Source: Agrococcus sediminis
Lineage (GTDB): Bacteria; Actinomycetota; Actinomycetes; Actinomycetales; Microbacteriaceae
Assembly (NCBI RefSeq): GCF_007923295.1
Contig: NZ_VOIR01000013.1
Location: 186,001 to 250,000, forward strand
Reading direction: 5' to 3'
Length of the DNA stretch: 64,000 bases
Shown here: piece by piece, positions 54,622-63,567 of the stretch
How positions within the stretch are numbered: position 1 is the first letter of the stretch
Layout: every line of letters starts with the position of its first letter
Notes under the pieces: model-generated
Seen by the model: only the letters and a program-made list of their open reading frames with translations
What the model was told of the DNA's origin: nothing
Database searches by the model: none
Position numbers and translations under genes: made by a program

Positions 54622-56703
54622 TCAGGCGTCGATGCGGTCGCGGTCGACCTGCGACGTGACGATGAGCTCGCGCCGCGGCGCCACGTCGTTGCCCATGAGC
54701 AGCTCGAAGACCTCGCTCGCCCGCTCGGCGTCGCTGATCGTGACGCGGCGCAGGGTGCGGCGCGAGCGGTCCATGGTCGTCTCGGCCAGCTGGTCGGCGT
54801 CCATCTCGCCGAGGCCCTTGTAGCGCTGCGGCGGCTCGTGCCACCCCTTGCCGGCCTTCTTGAGCCGCGCGAGCGTGCGGTGCAGCTCGGCGTCCGAGTA
54901 GGTGTAGACGGCCTCGTCCGGCTTGCCGCGGTGCTTGACGAGCACGCGGTGCAGCGGCGGCACGGCCGCGAAGACGCGCCCCTCGTCGATGAGCGGCCGC
55001 ATGTAGCGGTGGATGAGCGTGAGCAGCAGGGTGCGGATGTGGGCGCCGTCGACATCGGCGTCCGACAGCATGATGATCTTGCCGTAGCGCGCGGCCGAGA
55101 TGTCGAACGAGCGGCCGGATCCCGCCCCGATCGACTGGATGATCGCCGCGCACTCCGCGTTGGAGAGCATGTCGGCGACCGACGCCTTCTGCACGTTGAG
55201 GATCTTGCCGCGGATGGGCAGGATCGCCTGGAACTCGCTGTCGCGCGCGGGCTTCGCGGTGCCGAGCGCGCTGTCGCCCTCGACGATGAACAGCTCGGTC
55301 TGCGCGACGTCGTTCGAGCGGCAGTCGACGAGCTTCACCGGCAGCGACGACGACTCGAGCGCGCTCTTGCGCCGCGCGGTCTCCTTGAGCGAGCGCGCCG
55401 AGATGCGCGCCTTCATCTCGCTGACGACCTTCTCGAGCACCTGCGCGGCCTGCGCCTTCTCGTCGCGCTTCGACGAGGTGAGGATTCCGCCAAGCTCGCG
55501 CGCGACCACCTGGGCGACGATCTGGCGCACGGCGGGCGTGCCGAGCACCTCCTTCGTCTGGCCCTCGAACTGCGGCTCGGGCAGCCGCACCGTCACGACG
55601 GCGGTGAGGCCGGCGAGCGCGTCGTCCTTCTCCACCTTGTCGGTGCCCGCCTTGAGCTTGCGCGCGTTCACGGCGACCTGGTCGCGGATGAGCTTGAGCA
55701 GCGACTGCTCGAAGCCGGCCAGGTGCGAGCCGCCCTTGGGCGTCGCGATGATGTTCACGAACGTCTGCACGACGGTGTCGTAGCCGGTGCCCCAGCGCAG
55801 CGCGATGTCGACCTCGCACGTGCGGTCGACCTCGCGGGTGACCATGTGCCCGGTCGCCTCGTCGAGCACCGGGATCGTCTCCTGGAAGTCGCCCTCGCCG
55901 GTCAGGCGCCACGTCGCGGTGAGCGCGGGGTCGGGCGCGAGGTACTCGGCGAACTCGCTGATGCCGCCGTCGTACTTGAAGTCGTGCACGACGCGCTCGT
56001 CGGCGCGGTCGTCGATGATCCGGATCGCGAGGCCCGGCACGAGGAACGCCGTCTGGCGCGCCCGGCGCGAGAGCTCGTCGGCGAGGAAGTCGGCGCCCTT
56101 CGTGAACACCTGCGGGTCGGCCCAGTAGCGCACGCGCGTGCCCGTGACGCCCTTCGCGACCTTGCCGACCTTGCGCAGCCGCGACGCATCCACGAACGGC
56201 AGGAACGTCGCGTGCGGCGAGGGCTCACCCTCGTCGAGGAACTCCCCCGGCTCGCCGCGGTGGAACGACATGGCCCACGTCGCGCCGTCTCGGTCGACCT
56301 CGACGTCGAGGCGCTCCGAGAGGGCGTTGACGACGGATGCGCCGACGCCGTGGAGGCCGCCGGAGGACTTGTAGGCGCCGCCTCCGAACTTGCCGCCGGC
56401 GTGCAGCTTCGTGAAGATCACCTCGACGCCCGTGAGGCCCGTGCGCGGCTCGACGTCGATCGGCAGGCCGCGGGCGGTGTCGCGCACCTCGACGGAGCCG
56501 TCGCGGTGCAGCACGACCGTGATCGCGTCGCCATGGCCGCCGAGCGCCTCGTCGACCGAGTTGTCGATGATCTCCCACAGGCAGTGCATCAGGCCGCGCG
56601 AGTCGGTCGAGCCGATGTACATGCCCGGGCGCTTGCGCACCGCCTCGAGCCCCTCGAGCACCGTCAGGTGCCGCGCCGAGTAGTCGGATGCCGCAGCTGC
56701 CAA
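54622..56703 (-). CDS. parE: DNA topoisomerase IV subunit B
   Basis: ATPase subunit partnering ParC. 693 residues starting at a TTG (56703; MAAAASDYSARHLTVLEGLEAVRKRPGMYIG). No ATG or GTG is available before the conserved core, and GGGGGAT lies upstream. GHKL ATPase site with EIIDNSVDEA, GGLHGVGASVVNALS loop, transducer domain, Toprim domain with FIVEGDSALG and DADVDGAHI. TAGGCT at 56777-56782 gives a leader near 70 nt. Confidence 0.95.
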   Translation of the reverse strand: MAAAASDYSARHLTVLEGLEAVRKRPGMYIGSTDSRGLMHCLWEIIDNSVDEALGGHGDAITVVLHRDGSVEVRDTARGLPIDVEPRTGLTGVEVIFTKLHAGGKFGGGAYKSSGGLHGVGASVVNALSERLDVEVDRDGATWAMSFHRGEPGEFLDEGEPSPHATFLPFVDASRLRKVGKVAKGVTGTRVRYWADPQVFTKGADFLADELSRRARQTAFLVPGLAIRIIDDRADERVVHDFKYDGGISEFAEYLAPDPALTATWRLTGEGDFQETIPVLDEATGHMVTREVDRTCEVDIALRWGTGYDTVVQTFVNIIATPKGGSHLAGFEQSLLKLIRDQVAVNARKLKAGTDKVEKDDALAGLTAVVTVRLPEPQFEGQTKEVLGTPAVRQIVAQVVARELGGILTSSKRDEKAQAAQVLEKVVSEMKARISARSLKETARRKSALESSSLPVKLVDCRSNDVAQTELFIVEGDSALGTAKPARDSEFQAILPIRGKILNVQKASVADMLSNAECAAIIQSIGAGSGRSFDISAARYGKIIMLSDADVDGAHIRTLLLTLIHRYMRPLIDEGRVFAAVPPLHRVLVKHRGKPDEAVYTYSDAELHRTLARLKKAGKGWHEPPQRYKGLGEMDADQLAETTMDRSRRTLRRVTISDAERASEVFELLMGNDVAPRRELIVTSQVDRDRIDA

Positions 56704-56776
56704 CCGATCCCCCAATCCTCGCTCGACGCGCCCGGGCTGCAGCGGTCTGCGACCGGCCGAGTGGGCGCCGCCCGCC

Positions 56777-56782
56777 AGCCTA
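56777..56782 (-). promoter_or_regulatory. Candidate -10 (TAGGCT) of parE
   Basis: TAGGCT on the minus strand in the 216-bp gap shared with the divergent DUF7455 gene. The rest of that gap shows no other clear element. Confidence 0.4.
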
Positions 56783-56919
56783 AGGCCGCGCGGGCCCGCG
56801 GAACGGCAGGGCGCGCGGCGCGGACGGGCGTTGCGCCGCTGGCGAACCGATGGCCGGATGACCGGGATCTGACAGACTCCCGTGCCACGATGGAGGTCAG
56901 GACGAAGAAGGAGGGCACC

Positions 56920-57141
56920 GTGAACGACACCCAGACCGCGACGCTCGAGGCCGACGAGGCGAACGCGCCGCTCAGCGCGCTCGACCGCTGCGACAGCTGC
57001 GGCGCCCAGGCATACGTCCGAGCGACCATGGCGAGCGGCACGCTGCTCTTCTGCGCGCACCACGCCGCGAAGCACCGCGAGGCGCTCGAGCCCGTCGCGC
57101 TCGTGTGGCACGACGAGAGCGCGAAGCTCGCCGAGCGCTGA
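56920..57141 (+). CDS. DUF7455 small zinc-binding-like protein
   Basis: 73 residues from the GTG at 56920, preceded by AAGAAGGAGGG. Central CDSCGAQAYVR and CAHHAAKH could form one zinc site. A conserved actinobacterial protein found between topoisomerase IV and sigA genes. Function unknown. An in-frame extension back to 56890 lacks a ribosome site. Confidence 0.9.
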   Translation: MNDTQTATLEADEANAPLSALDRCDSCGAQAYVRATMASGTLLFCAHHAAKHREALEPVALVWHDESAKLAER

Positions 57142-57151
57142 CGCAGACCGC

Positions 57152-57186
57152 GAAGCGGCCCGTCCCCTCGTGGGGCGGGCCGCTTC
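57152..57186. terminator. Bidirectional terminator, DUF7455/ABC transporter genes
   Basis: 15-bp stem with one bulged T (GAAGCGGCCCG then CCCC, loop TCGT) between convergent stops at 57141 and 57206. Confidence 0.8.
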
Positions 57187-57205
57187 CGCGTGCGGGGGCT
57201 GCTCG

Positions 57206-57994
57206 CTACCCGCCGAAGGGGCCCTGCAGCCGCTGCAGGAAGCGCTTCGTGCGCTCGTGGCGCGGGTCGCCGAAGAGCTGCGCGGGCGCACCGCGCTCGA
57301 CGACGACGCCCTCGTCGAAGAACGACACCTCGTCGGCGACCTCGCGCGCGAAGCCGAGCTCGTGCGTGACGACCGCCATCGTCCAGCCGTCGGCGGCCAG
57401 CTCGGTCATGACCGCGAGCACCTCGCCCACGAGCTCCGGGTCGAGCGACGAGGTGGGCTCGTCGAACAGCAGCATCGACGGCGCGAGGGCGAGCGCGCGC
57501 ACGATCCCGACGCGCTGCTGCTGGCCGCCGGAGAGCGACGACGGGTAGGCGTCCGCCTTCTCGCGCAGGCCGACGCGGTCGAGCAGCGCCAGCGCATCCG
57601 CCGTGGCCTCGTCGCGGTCGCGGCCCTGCACGCGCACGGGCCCGATCGTGACGTTGCCGAGCACCGTCAGGTGCGGGAACAGGTGGTGCTGCTGGAAGAC
57701 CATGGCGGATGCGCGGTGCAGCGCCGCGCGCTCGCGCCGGCCGGGCGGCCGGGCGAAGTCGATCGCGAGGTCGCCGATCCGCAGGCTCCCGGCGTCCGGC
57801 GTCTCGAGCCCGTTGAGCGAGCGGAGCACCGTCGTCTTGCCGGAGCCCGACGGGCCGATGAGCGCGTGGACGGTGCCGGGCGCGATGTCGAGGTCGACGC
57901 CGCGCAGCACGTGGTTCTCGCCGAACGACTTGTGCAGCCCGCGCGCCGACAGCAGGAGGCCGTCGGCGGCGGCGTCGGTGTGCTCAGACGGCAT
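57206..57994 (-). CDS. Polar amino-acid ABC transporter ATPase
   Basis: Energises uptake of a polar amino acid, possibly cystine. 262 residues with Walker [10 protein letters not shown] (about 46-54), signature LSGGQQQR, Walker [13 protein letters not shown] and the H-loop VVTHELGFA. Start overlaps the permease end by 11 bp. The closest family pattern is the TcyN/YecC group, judged by motif and gene order only. Confidence 0.94.
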   Translation of the reverse strand: MPSEHTDAAADGLLLSARGLHKSFGENHVLRGVDLDIAPGTVHALIGPSGSGKTTVLRSLNGLETPDAGSLRIGDLAIDFARPPGRRERAALHRASAMVFQQHHLFPHLTVLGNVTIGPVRVQGRDRDEATADALALLDRVGLREKADAYPSSLSGGQQQRVGIVRALALAPSMLLFDEPTSSLDPELVGEVLAVMTELAADGWTMAVVTHELGFAREVADEVSFFDEGVVVERGAPAQLFGDPRHERTKRFLQRLQGPFGG

Positions 57995-58640
57995 AGCGGT
58001 CGAGCCTCCTCTCGAGGCGGTCCTGCCCGCCGGCGAGCACGAGGCAGATGACCCAGTAGACGACGGCGGCGACGATGTAGATCGTGAGGAACTCGCCGCT
58101 CGGCGCGGCGATGCGCTGCGCCACGCGGAACAGCTCGGTGACGAGGATCACCGACGCGAGGGAGGTGTCCTTCACGAGCGAGATGAAGGTGTTCGACAGC
58201 GGCGGCACCGACACGCGCGCCGCCTGCGGGAGCACGATGCGCCAGAGCGCCTGGCCCCGCGACATGCCCACCATCGCCGCGGCCTCCCACTGCCCGCGCG
58301 GGATCGAGAGGATCGCGGCGCGGATGATCTCGGCCGCGTAGCCGCCGACGTTGAGCGAGAGGGCGATGATCGCGCTCGGCCAGGGGTCGAGCGTGATCCC
58401 GATCTGCGGCATGCCGTAGAAGATCACGAACAGCTGCACGAGCATCGGGGTGCCGCGGATGACCGAGATGTAGCCGCGCGCGACGGCCGAGAGCCACGCG
58501 ATGCCCGAGATGCGCATGAGCGCCATCCCGATCGCGATCAGGAGGCCGAGCGAGAACGACGCGAGGGTGAGCGGGATGGTGCCGGTGATCGCGCCGAGGG
58601 CGATGGGCCCCAGCGAGTCGAGCACGAGCTGCCAGTTCAC
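57984..58640 (-). CDS. Polar amino-acid ABC transporter permease
   Basis: 218 residues, five predicted helices, HAAT-family inner-membrane component. The ATPase-docking EAA loop is [27 protein letters not shown] start at 58640. Homodimer expected, as only one permease gene is present. YecS/TcyL-like. Confidence 0.93.
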   Translation of the reverse strand: MNWQLVLDSLGPIALGAITGTIPLTLASFSLGLLIAIGMALMRISGIAWLSAVARGYISVIRGTPMLVQLFVIFYGMPQIGITLDPWPSAIIALSLNVGGYAAEIIRAAILSIPRGQWEAAAMVGMSRGQALWRIVLPQAARVSVPPLSNTFISLVKDTSLASVILVTELFRVAQRIAAPSGEFLTIYIVAAVVYWVICLVLAGGQDRLERRLDRYAV

Positions 58641-58675
58641 GACGCGAGCCTAGAGGCTCGGCGCGCGCACGGACG

Positions 58676-58699
58676 CGGCCCCGGCGAGCGCCGGGGCCG
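58676..58699 (-). terminator. Intra-operon hairpin between binding protein and permease genes
   Basis: Perfect 10-bp stem CGGCCCCGGC/GCCGGGGCCG with a GAGC loop, 20 bp after the binding-protein stop and 35 bp before the permease start. Such hairpins stabilise or terminate so that the binding protein is made in excess. Confidence 0.65.
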
Positions 58700-58719
58700 G
58701 TGTCCGCGAGGTGCGCCCG

Positions 58720-59544
58720 TCACGGCTGCGAGACGTCCTCGCCGAAGTAGCGCTCCGAGATCTCGGCGAGCGTGCCGTCGGCGGCGAGCGCGGCGAGCGC
58801 CTCGTCGACCGCGGCTACGAGCGACTCGCTGCCGGCGCGGAACGCGACGGCGCTCTCGCTGACCTCCTCGGTCTCGGCGACCACCTCGAGGCCCGTCTCG
58901 CCGCCCTGCGACTGCTCGTAGTCGAGGAAGGTCAGGCGGTCGTTGATCGTGGCATCGACGCGACCCTGGCGCAGCAGCTCGGCGGCCTGGGCGAAGCCCT
59001 CGACCTCCTCGACGTCGGCGCCCGCGTCGGTGGCGACCTCGGCCCAGTTGCTCGTGAGCGACTGGGCGCTCGTGCGGCCCTCGAGCGCGTCGAAGCCGGT
59101 GATGTCGCTGCCCTCGGGCACGATCAGCACGCCCGGCGAGTAGGTGTACGGCGTGCTGAACTCGTAGCGCTCGAGGCGCTCGGGCGTGATCGAGACCTGG
59201 TTGGCGATGACGTCGAAGCGGCCGGAGTCGAGGCCCGCGAAGATCGCGTCCCACTGGGTCTCCTGGAACTCCACCTCGACGCCCAGCTCCTCCGCCACCG
59301 CGGTGATCACCTCGACGTCGTAGCCGGTCAGCTCGCCCGCCCCGCCCTCGTGGAACGAGAACGGCGAGTAGGTGCCCTCGGTGCCGACGACGAGCACGCC
59401 CGCCTCCTGCACCTGCTCGAGGGTGAGGCCGGTCGAGCTCGGCTCGCCGCTCGCGGCGGGCTCGGAGCCCGAGGAGCAGCCGACGAGGGCGACGGATGCA
59501 GCGGCGAGGGCCGCGAGGACGACCGCGGGACGGGCGTGGGTCAT
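58720..59544 (-). CDS. Amino-acid-binding lipoprotein of ABC transporter
   Basis: Extracytoplasmic solute-binding protein (SBP family 3). 274 residues from the ATG at 59544 with an AAGGAGAAG site. Signal peptide 1-24 with lipobox LVGC, Cys lipidated. Ligand-domain motifs VGTEGTYSPFSF, GYDVEVITAVAEELG, DVIANQVSITPERLERYEFS. The last motif resembles cystine-binding proteins (FliY/TcyJ), so cystine or a related amino acid is likely, but not certain. Confidence 0.93.
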   Translation of the reverse strand: MTHARPAVVLAALAAASVALVGCSSGSEPAASGEPSSTGLTLEQVQEAGVLVVGTEGTYSPFSFHEGGAGELTGYDVEVITAVAEELGVEVEFQETQWDAIFAGLDSGRFDVIANQVSITPERLERYEFSTPYTYSPGVLIVPEGSDITGFDALEGRTSAQSLTSNWAEVATDAGADVEEVEGFAQAAELLRQGRVDATINDRLTFLDYEQSQGGETGLEVVAETEEVSESAVAFRAGSESLVAAVDEALAALAADGTLAEISERYFGEDVSQP

Positions 59545-59572
59545 GACTTCTCCTTCTTGGGGGCAACACTCC

Positions 59573-59578
59573 ATGTTA
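59573..59578 (-). promoter_or_regulatory. Candidate -10 (TAACAT) of the ABC transporter operon
   Basis: TAACAT on the minus strand, 28 bp before the ATG at 59544, just downstream of the sigA terminator. Confidence 0.4.
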
Positions 59579-59602
59579 GAGCATGAGCGGCCCCGGAGAC
59601 GA

Positions 59603-59635
59603 CGCAGGCCGCCCCGGCGAACGGGGCGGCCTGCG
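59603..59635 (-). terminator. sigA terminator
   Basis: 14-bp stem (arms from 59603 and to 59635, innermost pair 59616-59622) with a 5-nt loop, 21 bp beyond the sigA stop. Confidence 0.85.
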
Positions 59636-59656
59636 GGCGCTGGATGCCGGTGCGGC

Positions 59657-61081
59657 CTACTCCAGGTAGTCGCGCAGCTGCTGCGAGCGCGAGGGGTGGC
59701 GCAGCTTCGCCATCGTCTTCGACTCGATCTGGCGGATGCGCTCGCGCGTCACGCCGAAGGTGTCGCCGATCTGGTCGAGCGTCTTGGGCATGCCGTCGCC
59801 GAGGCCGAAGCGCATGCGGATCACGCCCGCCTCGCGCTCCGAGAGCGAGTCGAGCAGCGACTCGAGCTGGCGCTGCAGCATCGTGAAGCCCACCGCGTCG
59901 GCGGGCACGACCGCCTCGGTGTCCTCGATCAGGTCGCCGAACTCGCTGTCGCCGTCCTCGCCGAGGGGCGTGTGCAGCGAGATGGGCTCGCGGCCGTACT
60001 TCTGCACCTCGATGACCTTCTCGGGGGTCATGTCGAGCTCGCGGGCCAGCTCCTCGGGGCTCGGCTCGCGGCCGAGGTCCTGGAGCATCTGGCGCTGCAC
60101 GCGGGCGAGCTTGTTGATGACCTCGACCATGTGCACCGGGATGCGGATCGTGCGCGCCTGGTCGGCCATGGCGCGGGTGATGGCCTGGCGGATCCACCAC
60201 GTCGCGTACGTGGAGAACTTGAAGCCCTTCGTGTAGTCGAACTTCTCGACCGCGCGGATGAGGCCCAGGTTGCCCTCCTGGATGAGGTCCAGGAACTGCA
60301 TGCCGCGGCCGGTGTAGCGCTTCGCGAGCGAGACCACGAGGCGCAGGTTGGCGCCCAGCAGGTGGCTCTTGGCGCGCTGGCCGTCGCGGGCGATGCGCGT
60401 GAGGTCGCGCTTGAGCTGCCAGTCGAGGTCGGGCTCGAGCGAGAGCTTCTCCTCGGCGAACAGGCCCGCCTCGATGCGCATGGCGAGGTCGACCTCCTGC
60501 TCGGCGTTCAGCAGCGCGACCTTGCCGATCTGCTTCAGGTAGTCCTTGACCGGATCGGCGGTGGCGCCGGTGATCTGGGTGGCGGCGGGCTCGTCGTCGT
60601 CGCCCGAGAGGCGCAGGGCGCCCGTCGGCAGCTTCTCGACGTGGACCTCCTCCTCCTCCTCCTCGGCCTCGGCCTCCTCGGCGACCTCCTCGGTCTCCTC
60701 GACCTCGGGCTCGGCGGCCTTGCGGCGCCCGCCGCGCGCGGGCTTGGCCGCGGCGGCGTCGACGACCTCGGTCCCGTCGGCCTCACCGGCCTTGGCACGG
60801 GTCGCCTTCGCCTTCGCGGCGGTCGTCTTGGCGGCCGTGGTCTTCGCGGCCGTGGTCTTCGCAGCGGCCGCCTTCGCAGCGGTCGTCTTCGCGGCCGGCG
60901 CCTTCGCAGCGGTCGTCTTCGCGGCAGCGGTCTTCGCCGGCGCCTTGGCGGCGGCGGTCTTGGTGGCGGCGGCCTTCGCCGGCGCCTTCGCGGCAGGAGC
61001 CTCGGCGCCGGTGGCCTGCTCGGGCTCGGCGGCCTTCGCGGTGCTGCGGCGCGAGCTCGCGGTGGTCTCCTTGGCTGGCAT
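59657..61081 (-). CDS. sigA: Principal RNA polymerase sigma factor
   Basis: Directs RNA polymerase to housekeeping promoters. 474 residues. Residues 31-96 are a Lys/Ala/Thr repeat resembling histone H1 tails; 122-148 are very acidic. From 177: region 1.2, region 2 ([35 protein letters not shown] and [15 protein letters not shown]), region 3, and region 4.2 ([20 protein letters not shown]). The ATG at 61081 has a GGAGGACGC site. It is the only transcription initiation factor in the window and should recognise the TAnnnT boxes listed here. Confidence 0.97.
   Translation of the reverse strand: MPAKETTASSRRSTAKAAEPEQATGAEAPAAKAPAKAAATKTAAAKAPAKTAAAKTTAAKAPAAKTTAAKAAAAKTTAAKTTAAKTTAAKAKATRAKAGEADGTEVVDAAAAKPARGGRRKAAEPEVEETEEVAEEAEAEEEEEEVHVEKLPTGALRLSGDDDEPAATQITGATADPVKDYLKQIGKVALLNAEQEVDLAMRIEAGLFAEEKLSLEPDLDWQLKRDLTRIARDGQRAKSHLLGANLRLVVSLAKRYTGRGMQFLDLIQEGNLGLIRAVEKFDYTKGFKFSTYATWWIRQAITRAMADQARTIRIPVHMVEVINKLARVQRQMLQDLGREPSPEELARELDMTPEKVIEVQKYGREPISLHTPLGEDGDSEFGDLIEDTEAVVPADAVGFTMLQRQLESLLDSLSEREAGVIRMRFGLGDGMPKTLDQIGDTFGVTRERIRQIESKTMAKLRHPSRSQQLRDYLE
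60794..60991 (-). repeat. 15-bp coding repeats in the sigA N-terminus
   Basis: Encodes pentads of the type KTTAA (residues 31-96). Near-identical 15-bp units make the tract prone to length change. Confidence 0.7.
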
Positions 61082-61207
61082 GCGTCCTCCGGTGGGTCTC
61101 GGGCGCCTGGCCCCGTCGTGGATCGTGCGCGATCCGGACTGAGGGCAGTCGAATGACCCATGTCAAGTCCGGCGGCGGGCGCCGGTCTCGACTGGGTCGG
61201 TCTTGAC

Positions 61208-61213
61208 AGTATA
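61208..61213 (-). promoter_or_regulatory. Candidate -10 (TATACT) of sigA
   Basis: TATACT on the minus strand; leader of about 120 nt. No good -35 at 17 bp. It lies in the 178-bp gap after the MFS gene. Confidence 0.5.
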
Positions 61214-61259
61214 GCGCTGCATGTGGCATGCGCATTCCCCGAGCGCCGGGAGCGCCGCC

Positions 61260-62588
61260 TCAGTGCCCGCGACGGCGCATCCGGCGGGCGATCGCCTGCC
61301 ACACGGGCGCGACCTCGATGCCCTCCTCGCGCAGCCTCGAGCGCGTGATGCGGCGCATCCGCACCACCATCGCGAAGCCGAGCGCGAGCACGACGAACTG
61401 CGACGAGAGCGCGATGCGGAACGCGTCCCAGTCGTAGAGCCCGACCTGCTCCCCCGCTGCCGTGCGCACCGAGTGCACGACGTCGAGGATGATGCCGACC
61501 GCCGGCATGATCGCGAACGACGCGAGGAACCCGCCGATGTTGACGACGCCGTTGGCCGAGCCGAGCACGCGCAGCGGGTTGAAGGTGCGCGCGAAGTCGA
61601 AGCCGACGGTCGAGCCCGGGCCGGCGATGCCGAGCACGACGACGAGCACGACGACGAGCCAGGTGGGCGGATGCCCGGGCCACACGAGCACGACGGCCCA
61701 TGTGAGCGCGACGATGCCGACGATGCACAGCACGAGCGTCGAGCGGCGGAGCGGGAAGCGCGCCGTCGCGATGCCCACGATCGGCCCGACGACCATGCCG
61801 GTGACCACCACGACCGTCATGAGCCGAGCCGCGTCCGGCTGCGAGTAGCCGAGCCCGTCGACGAGCATCGGGAAGCCCCACAGCAGCAGGAAGACGTTCG
61901 TCGAGGCGAGCAGCGAGAAGTGCGTCCAGAAGCCGAGCCGCGTGCCGGGCTGGCGGAACGCCGCCTGCAGCCGCGGCCACCAGCCCTCGGGGACGTCGAT
62001 TGAACCGGTCGCCGGCGCCCCGCCGCGCGGCGCGTCGAACACCACGAGCAGGACGAGCACGAGGATGACGGCACCTGCGACCGCGAGGGTGCCGAACGAG
62101 AGCCGCCAGCCGATCTCGTTGAGCAGCCACACGAACGGGATCGCCGACATGAGCTGCCCGACCTGCCCGGTCGTGGCGGTCCACTGCGACATCTGCGCGA
62201 CGATCGGCCCGCGGAACCACCCCGACTGCAGCCGGATGACCGAGATGAAGGTGGCGGCGTCGCCGATGCCGAGCAGCACGCGGCCCGCGATCGCGAGCGG
62301 CAGGTCCTCGGCGAGGGCCACCATCGCCTGGCCGCCGACCATGATCGCGGCGCCGGAGGCGATGAGCACGCGCGGCCCGAAGCGGTCGAGCAGCACGCCG
62401 ACGGGCACCTGCATCGCGGCGTAGACGCCCACCTGCACCGCGCCGAGCGTCGCGAGCAGGGTCGCGGCCACCTCGAAGCGCTCCGCGGCGGCGGGGCCGG
62501 CCACGCCGAGCGACGAGCGGTGCAGGATCGCCATCATGTAGGCGATCGCGCCGACTCCCCAGACCAGCCAGGAGCGGGCGCTGTTCAT
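61260..62588 (-). CDS. MFS transporter
   Basis: 442 residues, twelve helices. Loop 2-3 motif GVLLDRFGPRVLIASG and helix 4-5 GRVLLGIGDAATFISVIRL. Resembles the nitrate/hexuronate-like MFS group without a clear substrate. The ATG at 62588 overlaps the PAC2 stop (ATGA), so it is co-translated with the PAC2 protein. Confidence 0.88.
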   Translation of the reverse strand: MNSARSWLVWGVGAIAYMMAILHRSSLGVAGPAAAERFEVAATLLATLGAVQVGVYAAMQVPVGVLLDRFGPRVLIASGAAIMVGGQAMVALAEDLPLAIAGRVLLGIGDAATFISVIRLQSGWFRGPIVAQMSQWTATTGQVGQLMSAIPFVWLLNEIGWRLSFGTLAVAGAVILVLVLLVVFDAPRGGAPATGSIDVPEGWWPRLQAAFRQPGTRLGFWTHFSLLASTNVFLLLWGFPMLVDGLGYSQPDAARLMTVVVVTGMVVGPIVGIATARFPLRRSTLVLCIVGIVALTWAVVLVWPGHPPTWLVVVLVVVLGIAGPGSTVGFDFARTFNPLRVLGSANGVVNIGGFLASFAIMPAVGIILDVVHSVRTAAGEQVGLYDWDAFRIALSSQFVVLALGFAMVVRMRRITRSRLREEGIEVAPVWQAIARRMRRRGH

Positions 62589-63505
62589 GCCAGCGGATCC
62601 GGTCCCGGCCGCCGGCGCTCCTGCAGGTAGCGCTCGAGCTCCTCGGCGATCTCGTCGGCGCTCGGCAGCGAGCCGTCCTCGTCGGTGAGCGGTGACCGCA
62701 CCGACGTCTGCGCCATGAACGCGTCGTAGCGGGCCTCGAGCGTGCGCACGACGCGCTGCAGCTCCTCGTTCGTCTCCATCTGCTGCGCGACGAGCTGCTG
62801 GAACTCGCGGTCGGCGGTGCGCAGCTCCTCGGTGCGGAAGGCGAGCGAGGTCGCGCTCGTCACCCCCTCGAGCGCGGCGAGCGCGGGCCCGGCCGAGCCG
62901 GACTCCCCCACGTAGTGCGGCACGAGCACCGTGAAGGTCGCCACGGGAGCCGAGCCCTGCAGGCGGTGCTCGATCCGGTGGATGACCGACGCGGGCACCG
63001 ACGAGACTGGGCGCCAGGCCGAGTACTGCTCGATCAGCTCCGTGCGGTTGCCCGAGACCGTCGAGACGAGCGGGCGCGTGTGCGGCACGGGCATGCCGAT
63101 CGAGGTGATGATCGTCGTCGACGCCACCTCGAGGTGCTCGAGCAGCTCGAGCAGGGCGTCGGTGAAGCGCTCCCACATCCAGTCGGGCTCCGGGCCCGTC
63201 AGCAGCAGGAAGGGCGCCCCCGCGTCGTCCTCGACCAGCAGCACCGTGAGCGTGTGCGGCAGGTACTCCTCGATGTGGTCCTCGTTGAAGAGCATCCGCG
63301 GCCGGCGCGAGCGGTGGTCGATGAGGAGGTCGGTGTCGAACTCGACGATGCCTCGGTGCGGGAGGGTGTCGAGGATCGCGGCGGCGGCGGCCTCGGCCGC
63401 GGCGCCGGCGTCGACGAAGCCGTGGATCGCGATCACGAGGTCGAGCCCGCGCGGCACCGTCTCGAGGTCCTCGAGGGCCAGTGTCAGCTCGTGCGGTTCG
63501 AACAC
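62585..63505 (-). CDS. PAC2-family protein
   Basis: 306 residues. Related to archaeal/eukaryotic proteasome assembly chaperone 2; widespread in Actinobacteria, role unproven. Core with DLVIAIHGFVDAGAAAEAAAAAIL, LLIDHRSRRPRMLF, FLLLTGPEPDWMWERF and ITSIGMPVPHTRP. The C-terminal part is helical and probably coiled coil. GTG start at 63505, 6 nt after TAGGCT, so leaderless. Divergent from the aminopeptidase gene. Confidence 0.93.
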   Translation of the reverse strand: MFEPHELTLALEDLETVPRGLDLVIAIHGFVDAGAAAEAAAAAILDTLPHRGIVEFDTDLLIDHRSRRPRMLFNEDHIEEYLPHTLTVLLVEDDAGAPFLLLTGPEPDWMWERFTDALLELLEHLEVASTTIITSIGMPVPHTRPLVSTVSGNRTELIEQYSAWRPVSSVPASVIHRIEHRLQGSAPVATFTVLVPHYVGESGSAGPALAALEGVTSATSLAFRTEELRTADREFQQLVAQQMETNEELQRVVRTLEARYDAFMAQTSVRSPLTDEDGSLPSADEIAEELERYLQERRRPGPDPLA

Positions 63506-63511
63506 GGCTCC

Positions 63512-63517
63512 AGCCTA
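63512..63517 (-). promoter_or_regulatory. -10 box of the PAC2 gene, leaderless spacing
   Basis: TAGGCT, 6 nt, GTG on the minus strand. Confidence 0.55.
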
Positions 63518-63553
63518 GTGATGGGCGGCGGACGGGGAGCCCGACGTCGCCGG

Positions 63554-63559
63554 TATCCT
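63554..63559 (+). promoter_or_regulatory. -10 box of pepA, near-leaderless
   Basis: TATCCT, 8 nt, ATG on the plus strand. Confidence 0.5.
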
Positions 63560-63567
63560 CGTGACCC

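Noticed and set aside
61203-61208. TTGACA on the plus strand as a -35 element
   Set aside because: No -10 at 16-18 bp and no plus-strand gene downstream; the overlapping minus-strand TATACT fits sigA better.
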